From NCBI GenBank assembly GCA_937127125.1, contig CAKZLO010000065.1, positions 1 to 53,858 of the forward strand: a stretch of DNA of 53,858 nucleotides. The letters are read 5' to 3'. The translations under genes were made by a program, and so were the position numbers. The notes under the pieces were generated by a model. That model saw only the letters and a program-made list of their open reading frames with translations, was not told the origin of the DNA and made no database searches. This DNA is from an uncultured Ardenticatenia bacterium (GTDB taxonomy: Bacteria; Chloroflexota; Anaerolineae; 4572-78; NAK82). Each line of letters opens with the position of its first letter. The first letter of the stretch is position 1. Below, piece by piece: positions 1-9,066 of this stretch.

Positions 1-774
1 AACCTGATCACTGGCTTCATGACCTTCGTGGCAGTCGCCGGGACACTTATCTTGATGCCCTTCTATCTGCAAAACATTCTGAGTCTCGACTCGTTGCATG
101 TGGGCATGCTGCTCGCTGTCCAGCCGATTGCGATGGGCCTGGTCGCGCCGTTATCCGGCGCCCTCTCTGATCGCGTGGGAGTGCGGCCAATTGCCGCGGT
201 GGGCTTGCTGACGCTGCTGGGTGGCTTTTTCGCTGTCAGTTCGCTCGGCCCCCACACGACAGCGGCAGGCTATGTGCTGCGCTTTCTACCGGTGGGGCTT
301 GGCATGGGCATTTTCCAGTCACCGAACAACAGTGCGATCATGGGGGCAGCACCGCGCACACGGCTGGGCATTGCTTCCAGCATTTTGGCGCTGACACGTA
401 CGCTGGGACAGACGGTGGGAGTCTCAACGCTGAGCGCGCTGTGGGCCGGGCGCGTGATGGCGCATACCGGTGGGATAGTGCCGGGTGGTGCTACGGCAGC
501 AACACCACTTGTGCAGGTAGCCGCACTGCGCGAGACGATTCTCGTTATTGTCGTTTGGATCGCGCTGGGGCTGGCGCTGAGCATCTATGCGCTGTGGCAT
601 GAGCGCACGCAAGCCCTCAGCGTCTCCTCGCTCGACAGCAGAGTTATGCCGCACTGCACGAGCGACCCCGACCCATGGCCAGTATCGTCCCCTTCCCATG
701 TTCGAGAAGATATCGAGGAGGGATTGATCCCGGCATCTCCTGGATCACAACTCCAGGAGGAGAAGAGCACGTAA
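1..774 (+). CDS. MFS multidrug exporter, DHA2 (EmrB/QacA)-like, C-terminal part
   Basis: The reading frame is open from the left edge, so the N-terminal half lies outside the window. The visible part has about five or six hydrophobic membrane segments. It includes the loop motif LSDRVGVRPIA, which resembles the MFS G-x-L-(S/A)-D-R-x-G-R signature, and a segment GIFQSPNNSAIMGAAP typical of the 14-helix DHA2 drug:H+ antiporters. The last 50 or so residues form a hydrophilic cytoplasmic tail. Family membership implies proton-driven efflux of drugs or metabolites across the inner membrane; the substrate cannot be read here. The gene ends at a TAA and is followed by a transposon-derived stretch, so no downstream operon partner is visible. 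Confidence 0.85.
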   Translation, partial: NLITGFMTFVAVAGTLILMPFYLQNILSLDSLHVGMLLAVQPIAMGLVAPLSGALSDRVGVRPIAAVGLLTLLGGFFAVSSLGPHTTAAGYVLRFLPVGLGMGIFQSPNNSAIMGAAPRTRLGIASSILALTRTLGQTVGVSTLSALWAGRVMAHTGGIVPGGATAATPLVQVAALRETILVIVVWIALGLALSIYALWHERTQALSVSSLDSRVMPHCTSDPDPWPVSSPSHVREDIEEGLIPASPGSQLQEEKST

Positions 775-1032
775 GCACGCCCCGGCTGCACGGTCCACCA
801 GCTGAGGCCTACAAAGGAACATGCACCAAGAGAGGGTGACAAAAGATATCCCAACGATGGGTCACCCAGATTTACGCACAAAAATTATAGTATAACGGCA
901 TCAAAGCGTGCGTTTGTCAACGTTCTCAACACAGGGGAGCTGAGACCTTTTTCACCACTCTCAATGCGTGACTGTTCATTATATTTGGTGAATCTGAATA
1001 AGCCTATGCATCGAGCAAGCACCGAGCACAGT

Positions 1033-1260
1033 TCAGGCAACCAGCGGCGCCAGGTCAGTCCCACCGCGCCCCAGGCGGCTGCCGACCCACGCGCGTACAG
1101 ACGAGACATTGATGGCAGAACAAGCGCGTTGGTAGCCGCGCATCGCACGATTATCGCTCCTCGACGCACCAGCCGATGGCACGCTCAGCAGCGTTATTGG
1201 TGCCGTCCAAGGTCTCAGCGTGCCTACCCCGCCATGTGCGGTAACAGGTGAGGCGTGGCC
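1033..1260 (-). pseudogene. Transposase C-terminal fragment with a frameshift
   Basis: On the minus strand a peptide ending LDGTNNAAERAIGWCVEER stops at 1151. It continues one frame over as NRAMRGYQRACSAINV and then to a natural stop at 1033 after DLAPLVA. The TNN-x-x-E-R-x-I-x-W...MRGY pattern is the C-terminal signature of DDE-type transposases of the kind common in Chloroflexota genomes; the exact IS family is not assigned. A single-base shift between GAGGAGCGA and TAATCG at about 1150 explains the break. The N-terminal catalytic part is not recognisable in the flanking sequence, so this is a decayed remnant. The rest of 775-1480 holds nothing else that I recognise. Confidence 0.6.
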
Positions 1261-1500
1261 ACAGATTCCCACGACCCCGGAACAGCAAACGCGAGCGCCC
1301 GTGGTGGAACACACGTCCCCACATCTGGTGGTGGCGTTGGAGTCGGTGAACATTGAAAAGATCTATTGGAGGGTGTCGAAAAACGTCATCGCTGCCTGTT
1401 TTGCAAGCCCACATTATCCTAATCCTACAGAAATTGGTGTGAAATGAAGGCTCTGTCAAAGCTCTTAACCTCGAGTTTTCCATGCACCTCTGCAGCGAGG

Positions 1501-1529
1501 TTGTCCGATTGGCAGGTGGAGTGTATAAT
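1501..1529 (+). promoter_or_regulatory. Sigma70-type promoter for the aldo/keto reductase gene
   Basis: TTGTCC (1501-1506) and a perfect TATAAT (1524-1529) are separated by 17 bp. The predicted start of transcription is near 1536, leaving a leader of about 105 nt before the ATG at 1641. Confidence 0.55.
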
Positions 1530-1640
1530 AAGATTGCCTTGTCAACTCAAGTTTCCCCTAGCACGCCGGCGGTGTCAACGGCTCATTGTCTCACCACCAT
1601 GGGGGATGTCATAACCCAAGTTATCAGGAGGAAGGATTCG

Positions 1641-2612
1641 ATGAACTATCGGCGTTTTGGACGTATTGGCTGGATGGTGAGCGAGATCGGATATGGGATG
1701 TGGGGAATGGGAGGCTGGACTGGTTCCGACGACCAGGAATCGATCCAGTCGCTGCAACGCGCCGTTGAGCTGGGATGCAACTTCTTCGACACTGCTTGGG
1801 CTTATGGTCAGGGTCACAGCGAGCGACTGTTGGGCCAGCTGATCGCGAACAATCCCCAGACAAAGCTCTACGTCGCCACCAAGATCCCACCCAAGAACCT
1901 CAAATGGCCCAGCCGCAGAGAGTTCACGCTGGACGATTGTTTCCCGCCGGACCATATCGAGGAGTATGTACACAGGAGCCTGGAAAACATCGGGGTGGAG
2001 ACCATCGACCTAATGCAGTTCCACACGTGGGAGGATAGCTGGCTACACGATGAGCGCCTGGCACAAAAGATGGATGACCTGCGCCGCCGGAGGCTGGTGC
2101 GCGCATGGGGCATCAGCATCAACCGCTGGGAGCCGTGGAACGGTGTGCAGGCAGTGCGCAGTGGCTTGTTCGACGCCGTGCAGGTGATTTACAACATCTT
2201 CGACCAGAATCCCGAGGACGAACTCTTTCCAGCTTGCGCCGAGATGGATGTAGCCGTCATCGCACGCGTCCCCTTTGACGAGGGCACACTCACCGGCACG
2301 CTCACCAAGGATAGCAAGTGGCCAGAGGGAGACTGGCGCAACACCTATTTTGTGCCGGAGAATCTGATCCCCAGCGTGGAGAGGGCAGAGGCACTGAAAA
2401 AGATACTTCCAGAGGGCATGACAATGCCGGAAATGGCGCTTCGTTTCATTCTTTCCAATCCCACCGTCAGTACCACCATTCCCGGGATGCGCAAACTTCG
2501 CCACGTCGAAGCTAACATTGCCGCCAGCGACAAGGGACCACTCCCACCCGAGCTCCTCGCCACGTTGCACCAGCATCGCTGGGATCGCGTGCCGACCAGC
2601 TGGTCACAGTAG
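1641..2612 (+). CDS. Aldo/keto reductase
   Basis: A 323-residue NAD(P)H-dependent oxidoreductase of the (beta/alpha)8 aldo/keto reductase family, cytoplasmic. The catalytic tetrad is intact: Asp50 and Tyr55 (FFDTAWAYGQGHSE), Lys81 (VATK) and His128 (MQFHTW). The N-terminus MNYRRFGRIGWMVSEIGYG is the usual family start. I chose the ATG at 1641 because AGGAGGAAGG (1626-1635) lies 5 bp upstream; the frame is open farther upstream (for example an ATG at 1600), but without such a ribosome site. It probably reduces an aldehyde or sugar-derived carbonyl; the substrate is not deducible. It has its own promoter and is followed 46 bp later by the photolyase, with which it may be co-transcribed. Confidence 0.9.
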   Translation: MNYRRFGRIGWMVSEIGYGMWGMGGWTGSDDQESIQSLQRAVELGCNFFDTAWAYGQGHSERLLGQLIANNPQTKLYVATKIPPKNLKWPSRREFTLDDCFPPDHIEEYVHRSLENIGVETIDLMQFHTWEDSWLHDERLAQKMDDLRRRRLVRAWGISINRWEPWNGVQAVRSGLFDAVQVIYNIFDQNPEDELFPACAEMDVAVIARVPFDEGTLTGTLTKDSKWPEGDWRNTYFVPENLIPSVERAEALKKILPEGMTMPEMALRFILSNPTVSTTIPGMRKLRHVEANIAASDKGPLPPELLATLHQHRWDRVPTSWSQ

Positions 2613-2658
2613 GGGAGCAGACGCGTTAGACGCCAAAAAGGAATGGTGACACGGCCCG

Positions 2659-4152
2659 ATGCGCACGGCAATCTGGTGGCTGCGCCGGGACTTGCGCCTG
2701 TCGGACAATCAAGCGCTGGCAGCAGCGTTGGCGAATGCAGACGCCGTGCTGCCGGTTTTCATCCTGGATCCCGTATTACTGCGCTCACCCTATGTCGCGC
2801 CGCGCCGATTGGCCTTCCTGTACGAAGGCTTGCGCCGGCTGGACGCTTCGTTACGGGCACATGGCAGCTATCTCGTCGTGAGGCGTGGCACGCCTCATGA
2901 GGTGCTAGCTGCCTTGGTGCGTGAGAGTGGGGCGCACAGCGTGTACGCAGAGGAAGATTACTCACCCTATGCAACCAAGCGTGACCAGCAGGTGGCGGCA
3001 CATGTGCCATTGCGCCTTGTGGGTGGGCTGACAGTGCACGCGCCGGGAACAGTGGTACGCGCGGATGGCACACCCTATCACGTCTTTACCCCTTTCAGCC
3101 GTGCATGGTTATCTTTGCCCGCTCCTAAGGCAGAGGATCTGCTGTTACCCCCGCCGCGCATCGTTACGCCGTCTGGTATCGCCAGCGAAGCGTTGCCCGC
3201 AGGAGAAGCACCACCAGAGTTTCCGGCCGACGAGCTCGCAGCGCAGCGCGGGCTCATCCGCTTTGCTGGCGCAGCGGCGGGCCAGCTTCTGCGCAGTCTT
3301 ATCGGCAACAGCGACAGCGCGGAGGATCAACGTGAGGCACCGATCTATCAATATGAACAGATGCGCAATCGCATGGACATCGTGGGGACCTCGCGGCTTT
3401 CTCCCTACTTGCGCTTTGGGCTGCTCTCGGCGCGCCAGGCGGTGGTGGTGGCGCGGCGCGCAATAGATCTGGCGCCCGACGCGGCGGCGCGTCAGAGCGC
3501 TATGACCTGGCTGAACGAATTGATCTGGCGCGAGTTTTATATCTCCATCCTGGCACACTACCCACAAGTGCGCCGCCACGCTTTCCGCAGTGAGCTGGAA
3601 TATGTTCCCTGGCGGAATGATGAAGAGGCCTTCGTGTGTTGGTGCACCGGACGTACCGGCTACCCGGTGGTGGACGCAGCGATGCGGCAGCTGGTCCAAA
3701 CCGGTTGGATGCACAACCGGGCACGCATGATTGTCGCCTCGTTCCTGGTGAAAGACTTGTTGACAGATTGGCGTTGGGGTGAGCGTTGGTTTATGCAGCA
3801 GCTGTTGGACGGCGACCCGGCTGCGAACAATGGGGGGTGGCAATGGAGTGCGGGCACCGGCACTGACGCAGCGCCCTACTTTCGTATCTTCAACCCGGTG
3901 ACACAAGGTAAGAAATTTGACCCCCTTGGCGACTATGTGCGACGTTGGGTACCAGAGCTGGGACGGGTGCCGACGGAGCATATTCACGAGCCCTGGCGCA
4001 TGCCACCCGAGGTGCAGCGCGCGACGGGTTGCCGCATTGGCGAGGACTATCCAGCGCCTTGCGTGGATCATCAGGCAGCCAGACCGCGTATCCTCGCGGC
4101 TTATGCGGCCGCTCGAGCGAAACGAACGAACAAGCATAGCATCATTTCGTAA
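2659..4152 (+). CDS. phrB: Deoxyribodipyrimidine photolyase (class I CPD photolyase)
   Basis: 497 residues, normal length for a class I cyclobutane pyrimidine dimer photolyase, which repairs UV lesions with blue light. The N-terminal antenna (alpha/beta) domain begins [16 protein letters not shown]. The C-terminal FAD-binding helical domain has NELIWREFY, the [13 protein letters not shown]...MHNRARM block, and the very conserved [20 protein letters not shown] followed by YFRIFNP. These match CPD photolyases better than cryptochrome-DASH. A purine-rich stretch at 2636-2643 is the only candidate ribosome site and is rather far from the ATG. Its presence suggests a light-exposed habitat, which is inference only. 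Confidence 0.93.
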   Translation: MRTAIWWLRRDLRLSDNQALAAALANADAVLPVFILDPVLLRSPYVAPRRLAFLYEGLRRLDASLRAHGSYLVVRRGTPHEVLAALVRESGAHSVYAEEDYSPYATKRDQQVAAHVPLRLVGGLTVHAPGTVVRADGTPYHVFTPFSRAWLSLPAPKAEDLLLPPPRIVTPSGIASEALPAGEAPPEFPADELAAQRGLIRFAGAAAGQLLRSLIGNSDSAEDQREAPIYQYEQMRNRMDIVGTSRLSPYLRFGLLSARQAVVVARRAIDLAPDAAARQSAMTWLNELIWREFYISILAHYPQVRRHAFRSELEYVPWRNDEEAFVCWCTGRTGYPVVDAAMRQLVQTGWMHNRARMIVASFLVKDLLTDWRWGERWFMQQLLDGDPAANNGGWQWSAGTGTDAAPYFRIFNPVTQGKKFDPLGDYVRRWVPELGRVPTEHIHEPWRMPPEVQRATGCRIGEDYPAPCVDHQAARPRILAAYAAARAKRTNKHSIIS

Positions 4153-4267
4153 GGATGGTCTGGCCGGGTGGATGCTTGGGACATTGTCCCGCGTATGATT
4201 GACAACCTCATTAGAGTGCACTACATTGTCTCTGAAAATGGTGAGTAAAGAAGCTAGTGGCCTCACT

Positions 4268-7200
4268 ATGGAATTCCACATCTCTCGCGTTGCCCGAGAT
4301 CGTTATCGCTTCGATGAGTCACTCTTCCAACTGAGCGGCAACGTCATCTTCGCAAACTTTCACGCCGCGCGGACGTTTGCTCAGCGGATCAATCGCACGC
4401 GCGATCTGGCCCGTTTTCCCGAGCAGGCTGTGCGCGCCGGCCAGCTGAATGCCATGGGGCTGATCGACGAGATCCTCCATTATGTGGTGGAGCTGTACCG
4501 GCAGCAGAAGAACCCAGAAGTAATGTCTCAGGCACGCGTCTGGCTGGAACAGCGCTTGGGGCATGAGGCGGTCGAGATGGCACTGCGCCGCTTCAGCGAA
4601 GAGTTCCCCCCGCTGGCGGTCTACCGACGCGAAATGGGACTGGACGAGTACCTGGCCGGCGAGACCGCCGGCGTGCCTCACCGCAACATCGCGTTGGAGG
4701 AGCTGCTGCTGCTCTGGTTGGCCAATGCCAACCCGGCCTTTGCGCCTTTTTTGGAGCTATTCGACGACGAGCACCTGGAATGCGAGACAGCTTATACACA
4801 AATCATCGCTGAGTTGCACGCATTCTTCGAGACGCAGCCTCGCTTTGGCCCGGATAACCAAAATTTGGTGGATATGTTGCGTAGTCCGGCCATCGCGGTG
4901 CCGTATTCGTTACCTGGCCAGCTGGAATATATCCGCATGCGTTGGGGCGCACTGTTGGGTCGTTACATCTTCCGGATGTTAAGCAGCCTGGATCTGATTC
5001 GCGAAGAAGATCGCCCTGTTTTCACTGGTCCGGGTCCGACGCGCGTGTATGAATATGCCGGGCTGGATCTGGAAGCGGAGCGCTTCAGCCCCGATCGCGA
5101 GTGGATGCCCCGTCTGGTGCTCATTGCCAAGAACACCTACGTCTGGCTCTACCAGCTATCGCGCAAATACCAGCGCCCGATCCATCGGCTGGATCAGATC
5201 CCCGACGAGGAGCTGGCAACGCTGGCCGAATGGGGTTTTAGCGGATTGTGGCTGATCGGTTTGTGGGAGCGCAGCCGTGCCTCACAGCGCATTAAGCAGC
5301 TGTGCGGCAACCCCGAGGCAGCCGCTTCGGCTTACGCCCTGTATGATTACCAGATCGCTGTCGACTTGGGTGGCGAACAGGCTTTCCTCGACTTGCGCCA
5401 TCGCGCATGGCGCTATGGCATTCGTCTCGCCAGCGATATGGTGCCGAATCACATGGCCATTGACTCGAAATGGGTCATCGAACACCCCGATTGGTTCATT
5501 GGCCAGGATTACAGTCCTTTCGCCAGCTACACCTTTAACGGTCCAGATCTCTCCCATGATGAACGCGTTGGCATCTTTATTGAGGATCATTATTACGATC
5601 GCAGCGATGCTGCGGTCGTGTTCAAGCGCCTAGATCGTTGGACGGGGGCAGTGCGTTACATCTATCATGGCAACGATGGCACCGGGATGCCGTGGAATGA
5701 CACGGCCCAGCTCAATTATCTGAAGCCTGAAGTGCGTGAGGCGGTCATCCAGCTCATCCTGGATGTAGCGCGACGCTTTCCCATCATCCGCTTCGATGCA
5801 GCGATGACGCTCACCAAGAGGCACTATCAGCGTCTCTGGTTCCCCGAGCCAGGTAGCGGGGGCGATATTCCCTCGCGGGCTGATCACGCCATGACACGCG
5901 CCGAGTTTGACGCCGCCATGCCCAACGAATTCTGGCGCGAAGTGGTCGACCGCGTCGCTCAAGAGGTCCCGGATACTCTGCTGCTCGCTGAAGCTTTTTG
6001 GCTGATGGAAGGCTATTTTGTGCGCACCCTCGGGATGCACCGGGTGTACAACAGCGCTTTCATGAACATGCTGCGCGATGAGGAGAATGCCAAGTATCGC
6101 AGCGTGATCAAGAATACGCTGGAATTTGACCCCGAGATTCTCAAGCGCTTTGTCAATTTCATGAACAATCCCGACGAGCGCACGGCAGTGGATCAGTTCG
6201 GGAAGGATGACAAGTACTTCGGTGTGTGTACCTTGATGGTGACCATGCCGGGCCTCCCTATGTTCGGGCACGGTCAGGTGGAAGGTTTCGCCGAAAAGTA
6301 TGGCATGGAGTATCGGCGCGCTTATTGGGACGAGCAGCCTGACGAGTGGTTGATCGAGCGCCACCAGCGCGAGATCTTTCCACTGTTGCGTCGCCGTCAT
6401 CTCTTCTCTGAAGTGCAAAATTTTCGACTTTATGACTTCTTCAATACAGATGGCAGCGTGAATGAGGATGTTTTTGCCCACTCGAATCGCTGCGGGGAAG
6501 AACGTGCGCTGGTGATCTACAACAACCGATTCGCCGAGGCGCGCGGTTGGATCCGCACCTCAGTCGCCTACTCTGCCAAGGGCGGCTCCGGGGATGAACG
6601 CCGTCTGGTGCAGGACACGTTGGGGCAAGGATTGGCTCTGCATAGCTCTCCGGGTTGGTTCTCCATATTTCGCGATCACGTCAGCGGGCTGGAGTATATC
6701 CGCGACAATCAGGGATTGTGCTCCCAAGGGTTGTACGTCGAACTAGGCGCATACAAATATCATGTATTCCTGGACTGGCGTCAGGTCCAGGACGACGCAA
6801 GCCAACATTATGTGCGTCTGACCGCCTATCTTGCCGGACGCGGTGTGCCGGATATCTCTGTGGCGATGCATGAGCTGCTTCTGCAACCGGTGTTGTTGAG
6901 CTTCGAGGCTCTACTAGAACCCCATCTACTGCGCCAGTGGTGCATAGACCAACCCGCCTGCACCAATGCGACATGGTCTGAGACGCTGCGGGGACGCCTC
7001 CGCGAGTTGCTTCGGACGGTCAAAGCTCATACCGGCGCCAATGGGGATGAGGAGATGGTCACCACAGGCGTGCAATGTGAAATGGAGATGGCTTGCCAGC
7101 TCATACAGGAAATACATGATCACTCACCCACGCTAGGACCAAGTTTCCGGGTGGCGTGCTCACCGAGTGATCCGCTGGTGCGCGCGACCCTGTATGGCTG

Positions 7201-7834
7201 GCTCATCGTGCATCGCCTGGCCCAGGTCACAGATGCGCACAACTATGCCACTCTCAGCCGCAGCTGGATAGACGAGTGGGGCTTGGGCAGGCGACTGGTT
7301 GAGGCATTTCGTCGCACCCTCGAGGTAGATGAGGCAGCAGCTGAGCGTGCGGTACAGGCAATCAAGTGGTTGACCTCCTATGGTGATTGGTGGCGTGCAC
7401 TGGACATCTCGTCTCTGCCAGTGGTCCACTCGCTGGCCGAGGCGACTCCCCCTATCGGCCAGTCTGGTACTGCGGAGACGACTGGGGAAGTGGCTGTCTC
7501 TGTTTCGGGCATCGCGATGCGCAACCTGCTGCATGGGTTGTTTGCCGACGGCGACGTACAACGATTTCTGCAGGTAAACCGCTATCAGGGCGTCTTGTGG
7601 TTCAACAAAGAATCCTTTGAGCAGTTTTTGTGGTGGCTGCGCCTAGTGGCACGAATTGGCCTCCGCTGTGACCCATTCGTTCCTGCTGGCGGAGCAGCTT
7701 CCAGGCTGGGCCAAGTTGAGGCCGTACTGCAACACTGGGAAAATGTGGCTGGTCGCTGCGGCTATCAGGTGGACAGGCTACTGGATGCTGTAGAGAGCTT
7801 TGAGCTGACCACTGGCACGGTGGGACAAAGCTGA
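4268..7834 (+). CDS. Very large GH13-family (alpha-amylase-like) protein
   Basis: About 1,188 residues, far longer than an ordinary amylase (450-650). A helical N-terminal part of about 280 residues precedes a GH13 barrel with region I DMVPNH (Asp390), region II IIRFDAA (nucleophile Asp510), region III LLLAEAFW (acid/base Glu575) and region IV NNPDE (Asp636). The three catalytic carboxylates are present, but the His normally preceding the region IV Asp is Pro635. A hydrophobic/helical C-terminal 400 residues follow, containing VNRYQGVLWFNKE. No signal peptide is seen, so it is probably cytoplasmic and acts on alpha-glucans, perhaps glycogen or maltodextrins. I placed the start at 4268 (MEFHISRVARDRYRFD) because the sequence upstream looks non-coding; ATG 4238 and an alternative codon at 4199 are in frame. 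Confidence 0.8.
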   Translation: MEFHISRVARDRYRFDESLFQLSGNVIFANFHAARTFAQRINRTRDLARFPEQAVRAGQLNAMGLIDEILHYVVELYRQQKNPEVMSQARVWLEQRLGHEAVEMALRRFSEEFPPLAVYRREMGLDEYLAGETAGVPHRNIALEELLLLWLANANPAFAPFLELFDDEHLECETAYTQIIAELHAFFETQPRFGPDNQNLVDMLRSPAIAVPYSLPGQLEYIRMRWGALLGRYIFRMLSSLDLIREEDRPVFTGPGPTRVYEYAGLDLEAERFSPDREWMPRLVLIAKNTYVWLYQLSRKYQRPIHRLDQIPDEELATLAEWGFSGLWLIGLWERSRASQRIKQLCGNPEAAASAYALYDYQIAVDLGGEQAFLDLRHRAWRYGIRLASDMVPNHMAIDSKWVIEHPDWFIGQDYSPFASYTFNGPDLSHDERVGIFIEDHYYDRSDAAVVFKRLDRWTGAVRYIYHGNDGTGMPWNDTAQLNYLKPEVREAVIQLILDVARRFPIIRFDAAMTLTKRHYQRLWFPEPGSGGDIPSRADHAMTRAEFDAAMPNEFWREVVDRVAQEVPDTLLLAEAFWLMEGYFVRTLGMHRVYNSAFMNMLRDEENAKYRSVIKNTLEFDPEILKRFVNFMNNPDERTAVDQFGKDDKYFGVCTLMVTMPGLPMFGHGQVEGFAEKYGMEYRRAYWDEQPDEWLIERHQREIFPLLRRRHLFSEVQNFRLYDFFNTDGSVNEDVFAHSNRCGEERALVIYNNRFAEARGWIRTSVAYSAKGGSGDERRLVQDTLGQGLALHSSPGWFSIFRDHVSGLEYIRDNQGLCSQGLYVELGAYKYHVFLDWRQVQDDASQHYVRLTAYLAGRGVPDISVAMHELLLQPVLLSFEALLEPHLLRQWCIDQPACTNATWSETLRGRLRELLRTVKAHTGANGDEEMVTTGVQCEMEMACQLIQEIHDHSPTLGPSFRVACSPSDPLVRATLYGWLIVHRLAQVTDAHNYATLSRSWIDEWGLGRRLVEAFRRTLEVDEAAAERAVQAIKWLTSYGDWWRALDISSLPVVHSLAEATPPIGQSGTAETTGEVAVSVSGIAMRNLLHGLFADGDVQRFLQVNRYQGVLWFNKESFEQFLWWLRLVARIGLRCDPFVPAGGAASRLGQVEAVLQHWENVAGRCGYQVDRLLDAVESFELTTGTVGQS

Positions 7835-8114
7835 TCTGGCCTGGTGGTATAAGCGATGTACCAGGTGCATCGTAAGTCTGTTCGGGGATAGTTCCGGGCA
7901 ATTGCCCGCATCGTTTTTCCTGTACTATTGCCAGGAGCACATTCTTTCGAGTCTGCGGACGAGCCTGATATCCGTGGAACAATTCTTCAAGATACTCTTG
8001 CGTCATCTGCATACTCTGTGGTCAGCGCTCACCACAGAAGCATCCTGCCAGGCGGCGCCGCGTGGCCTTTGGCAGCGCATCGAGTGTCTCCTCTTTCCAC
8101 CGATTGGGGATCCG

Positions 8115-8975
8115 ATGCGCCCTCTGGTGTTGCGCGACTATCTGACGTTCGCCCTGCCCAGCATCGCTGTCTGCGCAGTCGTGGGGACGTGGGTGTCACC
8201 CGATGGCTTGATGGGTTATGATTGGCGCCATTACTTTAGCTTGGGTTACCGCACTTTTGGCACTTCCTACTATCCTCCTTGGATCGTTCTGATAGCTCAC
8301 CTGGGTTGGCCACTTCTGGTCGGATTGACACTTGCCGGGCTGACGCTGGCACTTTATCAGCGAAGAAGCACTCCCGTGAAGGCAGTGAGTGCATGTCTCA
8401 CATTGCCCGTTTTCTGGACCCTGTTTCTGGGTCAGGTGGATGGTGTAGCACTCTTCGGTCTCACAGGCCTGCCCTGGCTGGCGCCCCTGGCTACCATTAA
8501 GCCTCAGGTATCCTATTTTGCTTTCCTCGCACGCAAGCAACACCTGGTTGCCTTGATTGTCTGGTTGGCGATTTCAGTGATCATCTGGGGGCTGTGGCCG
8601 CTTGATATGATGAGCATCACCGAGTTTGTCGCTTGGCAACAACCACACGACATCCATTTGTGGCCGTGGTCGCTGCCGGCAGTGCTGGTGATGTTGTGGT
8701 TCTCGCGTGGGGATGCTGATATGCTAATGCTGGCCGGCACGTTTGCGATGCCCTATTTGCACCCGTATCACTACATACTGGTGGTGCCAGCGCTGGCTCG
8801 CCTAGGACAGGGAACTGCTGTGCTCGCCTTTGCCATCTCTTGGTTGCCATTGCTCTCCAATTGGTATGGGGATTGGTGCTGGTATCTGGGGCACCTGTTC
8901 CCTCTCTTGCTCTGGAGCAGCCTCTTCCTACGAAGATGGCGGTCCGGCAGCAGGCAGATCATTCTGGGGTTCTGA
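8115..8975 (+). CDS. Polytopic membrane protein, GT87 (mannosyltransferase)-like
   Basis: A hydrophobic protein of about 286 residues with eight or more predicted membrane segments. The segment LFLGQVDGVALFGL followed by ATIKPQ resembles the GQ...KP pattern of polyprenol-phosphate-dependent GT-C glycosyltransferases (GT87/DUF2029). That would place it in the cytoplasmic membrane, adding sugar to lipids or cell-surface polymers. It is shorter than most GT87 enzymes and the N-terminal catalytic loop is not clearly seen. The frame is open upstream to a TTG at 7902, and a GTG at 7974 is also possible, so the start is uncertain. It precedes a second GT-C-type gene, which supports a shared role in glycosylation. 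Confidence 0.5.
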   Translation: MRPLVLRDYLTFALPSIAVCAVVGTWVSPDGLMGYDWRHYFSLGYRTFGTSYYPPWIVLIAHLGWPLLVGLTLAGLTLALYQRRSTPVKAVSACLTLPVFWTLFLGQVDGVALFGLTGLPWLAPLATIKPQVSYFAFLARKQHLVALIVWLAISVIIWGLWPLDMMSITEFVAWQQPHDIHLWPWSLPAVLVMLWFSRGDADMLMLAGTFAMPYLHPYHYILVVPALARLGQGTAVLAFAISWLPLLSNWYGDWCWYLGHLFPLLLWSSLFLRRWRSGSRQIILGF

Positions 8976-9066
8976 GCCTGCGTGCTAGGAGATATCTTGG
9001 GAGAACGGGTGAGTGCACGACCACGGAGGATCCGCAACAGACCAACAGCAGGACAGCTCACGACAT

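Noticed and set aside
3145-4281. 378-codon open frame on the minus strand
   Set aside because: It is antisense to the photolyase gene, shows no family resemblance and is a shadow caused by GC-rich codon use.
7840-7865. CCTGGT/ACCAGG inverted repeat after the GH13 gene
   Set aside because: The stem is only 6 bp with a 14-nt loop and no T-run, too weak to call a terminator.
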